A stretch of DNA of 64,000 nt from Hymenopus coronatus. Taxonomy: Eukaryota; Arthropoda; Insecta; Mantodea; Hymenopodidae. The stretch spans positions 51,606,001 through 51,670,000 of the forward strand of contig CM060883.1 in assembly GCA_030762935.1 (NCBI GenBank), written 5' to 3'. Under the pieces are notes generated by a model that searched no databases, was not told where the DNA came from, and was given only the letters and a program-made list of their open reading frames with translations. Below are positions 55,301 through 58,300 of this stretch, piece after piece (position 1 is the first letter of the stretch; every line of letters starts with the position of its first letter). The position numbers were made by a program, and so were the translations under genes.

Positions 55301-58300
55301 TCCAGCAATGGTTTTACCTTTTTCGAGATAGTCAATCAACAATCCTTTGGCATCCCAAAGCACTTAACGCCATGATCTTTTCCACCGATAGCACCATCTT
55401 CGCCTTCTTTGCAGCTGAAGAACCAGCTTCTGTCCCCTGCCTCGACTGCTGCTTGGATTCAAGTGTGTAGTGGTGAATCCATGTTTCATCCATTGTGATG
55501 TATTGGCAGAAAAAGTTACTTCTGTTCTTCTGAAAATGCACCAAGCACTTTTCAGAAAGTGTCGTTTCATATTTAATTCCTGATGCAAGATGTGATCAAT
55601 ATGTTCCTTTGAAATTCCAAGAGCATTAGCAATTTTACACACCTTTGTATGCCAATCTTCCAAAATCATGTCATGCACTTTTTCCGGAGTGGTTACAATT
55701 TTTGGACATAATTCGCATGGATCATTTTGGATGCTTTCACGGCCACGTTTAAAATCAGCCACCGAGTTCTTCACAATGGAAACTGAAAGAGTCACCATAC
55801 ACATCTACAATCCACAAATGAATTTCTGTAGGTGTTAAACCTTCTTTTATGAAGAATTTTATCACAGCACGATACTCTAATTTCTTCATTTTCAAAGCTA
55901 TTCTCACTTCCACCGTTTCAAACTATTGCCTAGAATGACTTGTTATTTTACATAGGGTCCATTTACATGTGTACCAACGTAAGAAAAAAAAATCTTGCAA
56001 GTAGTGCCGCGATATTTGGGTGATGCCGAGAACTTTTCAGACCACCCTCATAGTTAACACAAGATGGAAATGGCGTGTTATTTATGGACGCTCTTAACTA
56101 CCATTCTATACTGGGCGTGAAGGACTGCTTAATTTAGCTCAGAGGCCTCTCTATCAGGCTTGAAGTTCTTTTACATGCCATAAATCTATGACACAGGAGC
56201 AACAGCTTTACTTCCCTTCCAAAGGAAGCCATGCTAAGAATTTTTACACCCGAAAAAATTCATCGTCCTCCACCGGGTTTGAACCTGCAACCTTGGGTTT
56301 ATGAAGTTAGCATGGTAACCATGGAAGGCAACCACAACATGGAGCTAATGTACCATTGTGCAAGAGGTCTCTGCAGTTAGCACAGGTAGATTTATTGTTA
56401 AAAATAACACTAGTGTGGCCCAAGAGCTGGTGCTGTATCTAAGCAAATTTAGAATGTAGGGCCTTAATTTGAACTCATACTCTGCCTTAATTATTTGTCG
56501 AAGATGTACCGTTAAAGGTAAGAAACAGGTTGCGGGTGGACACGAATCCACTTCTTTTTTCTACTAAATGTGATACATAGAATTTTCTTGAATCTCTTCA
56601 TTAAAGAAATTGTTAAATACATGGATATTTACGACACACACTGCACAAAGAGTTCAAGGTCTTGTACCCCTCAATGCATATAGGTTAGCTGGCTAATATG
56701 TTTGTCCTCAGTATTTACTCTGTGTGGGATGCTGAATTTGTTTCAACCAGGATTTTGCCATTGTGTGATCTAATGCAACATTTAACTGGACATTACTAAG
56801 ACACTTTTGTATCATGAACAGAATGATCGATAAAAATGTTCTATCTTTCTCTACTGCATTAATTAAGTAGCCAGGACTGCAAGACTAGACTACTTTCCAC
56901 ACATATTTATAGTGTTTTTAGTTTTGGTTTCCACCATGACAATTAAATCCTCCACCATTGCAAATATCTCAATAACATGCTCACATATTGAGCACCACCC
57001 CAGCTTAAGTGAGCGACCTGTCCTGGACCTTGCTCACCTTATAGTATCACCTCCCATTGTATATATAGAGGGAACTAATTGCTCTCAGGAGTGTTCCAGC
57101 TCATGCTTCTGGCTCCTCCCCAGGACTGACCTTTATCAGTGCATATGAACACAGATCTTCATGATACTCAGGAGCTGGGAATTACGCATCACCTCTTTGA
57201 CTACCCTCCATTGATCTGCACCACAGTAACCCTCAGACATACTTGCATCAAACATGCTTGTTGGCCAAAGTTGATTGGTTATTTGGTATAAGCTCTCATA
57301 CCTCGTACAGAAACCTGAGTGCACCAATCCCATATCTTTCATGGTAGGCTCCTGGGAGAAATCCTTCAGTTGAATGCTACAGTGCCTTTGATAAACAATT
57401 TTTGCAAACATTGGAACTACATGCCAATCATACAATACCCATTTCCACAAAAGTTGGGACAGTGTGAAATATATGAATAACGCAACAATATTTGTTTGGA
57501 GTATGTTTGTATCAACTCAATACATAAACGAAACATTAGGGCATTGAATCTATGATATACATAAATAAGGATATAGGTGGTTGTCCTTTTTGGCACGTGC
57601 AACACACTCCAAAAACATTGGGACAGCACTGCATTTACCAGTTATGGCATCACTTCTCCTGTTAATGACACACTGCAATCTTCTGGGCATCAATGACACC
57701 AATCTTTCTACCACTGCAACTGGAATACTGTCTCGTTCCTGTTGGATGAAAGTTTTCAGCTGTTCAACCATCCAAGGTCATTGCTGTCATAATTTTCATT
57801 TCATAATATGCAAACATTTTCTATTGGCGACAGATCGGGACTGTAAGCAGGGCAATTCAACTTGCAAATACACTGCCTATGTAACCATGCAGAGGTTATG
57901 CATGCTGTATGAGGTTTAACATTGACCAAAAGGCACCTCTTAGAAGCCAACATAGCTTGTGCCAGAATTTGTATATATGCTTCAGCATTGACGGTGCCAT
58001 TGCAGATGTGCAAGGCTCCCTGTCCCTGGGCACCCATGCAGCCCCCAGACTGTTACAGATGCTGGTTTCTGTACAGAACGTCTGTAGCACTCTGGAATAT
58101 CCTTTTCATATTTGGTCCTGAGTATACATATAGTATCCATTATTTTCATTAATAATCTTAAAGGTTGATTTATCAGATCACAATAAATTCTTCCAGCATG
58201 CTTGGGACCAATTGCGAGGCCCAAGCTCATGTCACACGATGTTTCTGACATTTGTTGATGTATGGTTTCTTTTGTGCACAGTATAAGCTAGTTTGCATTT

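Larger units (their letters stand above)
53979..56050 (-). mobile_element. Mariner element interrupted by a 0.85-kb repeat
   Basis: The inverted ends are CAAGGGCGGTCTGAAAAGTT on the left and, reverse-complemented, TGAGGGTGGTCTGAAAAGTT on the right, flanked by TA at 53977-53978 and 56051-56052. The total of 2072 bp includes an 868-bp insertion (54050-54917); subtracting it leaves about 1.2 kb, normal for mariner. The insertion lies just after the transposase C-terminal codons. A SINE follows immediately on the right. Confidence 0.9.
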
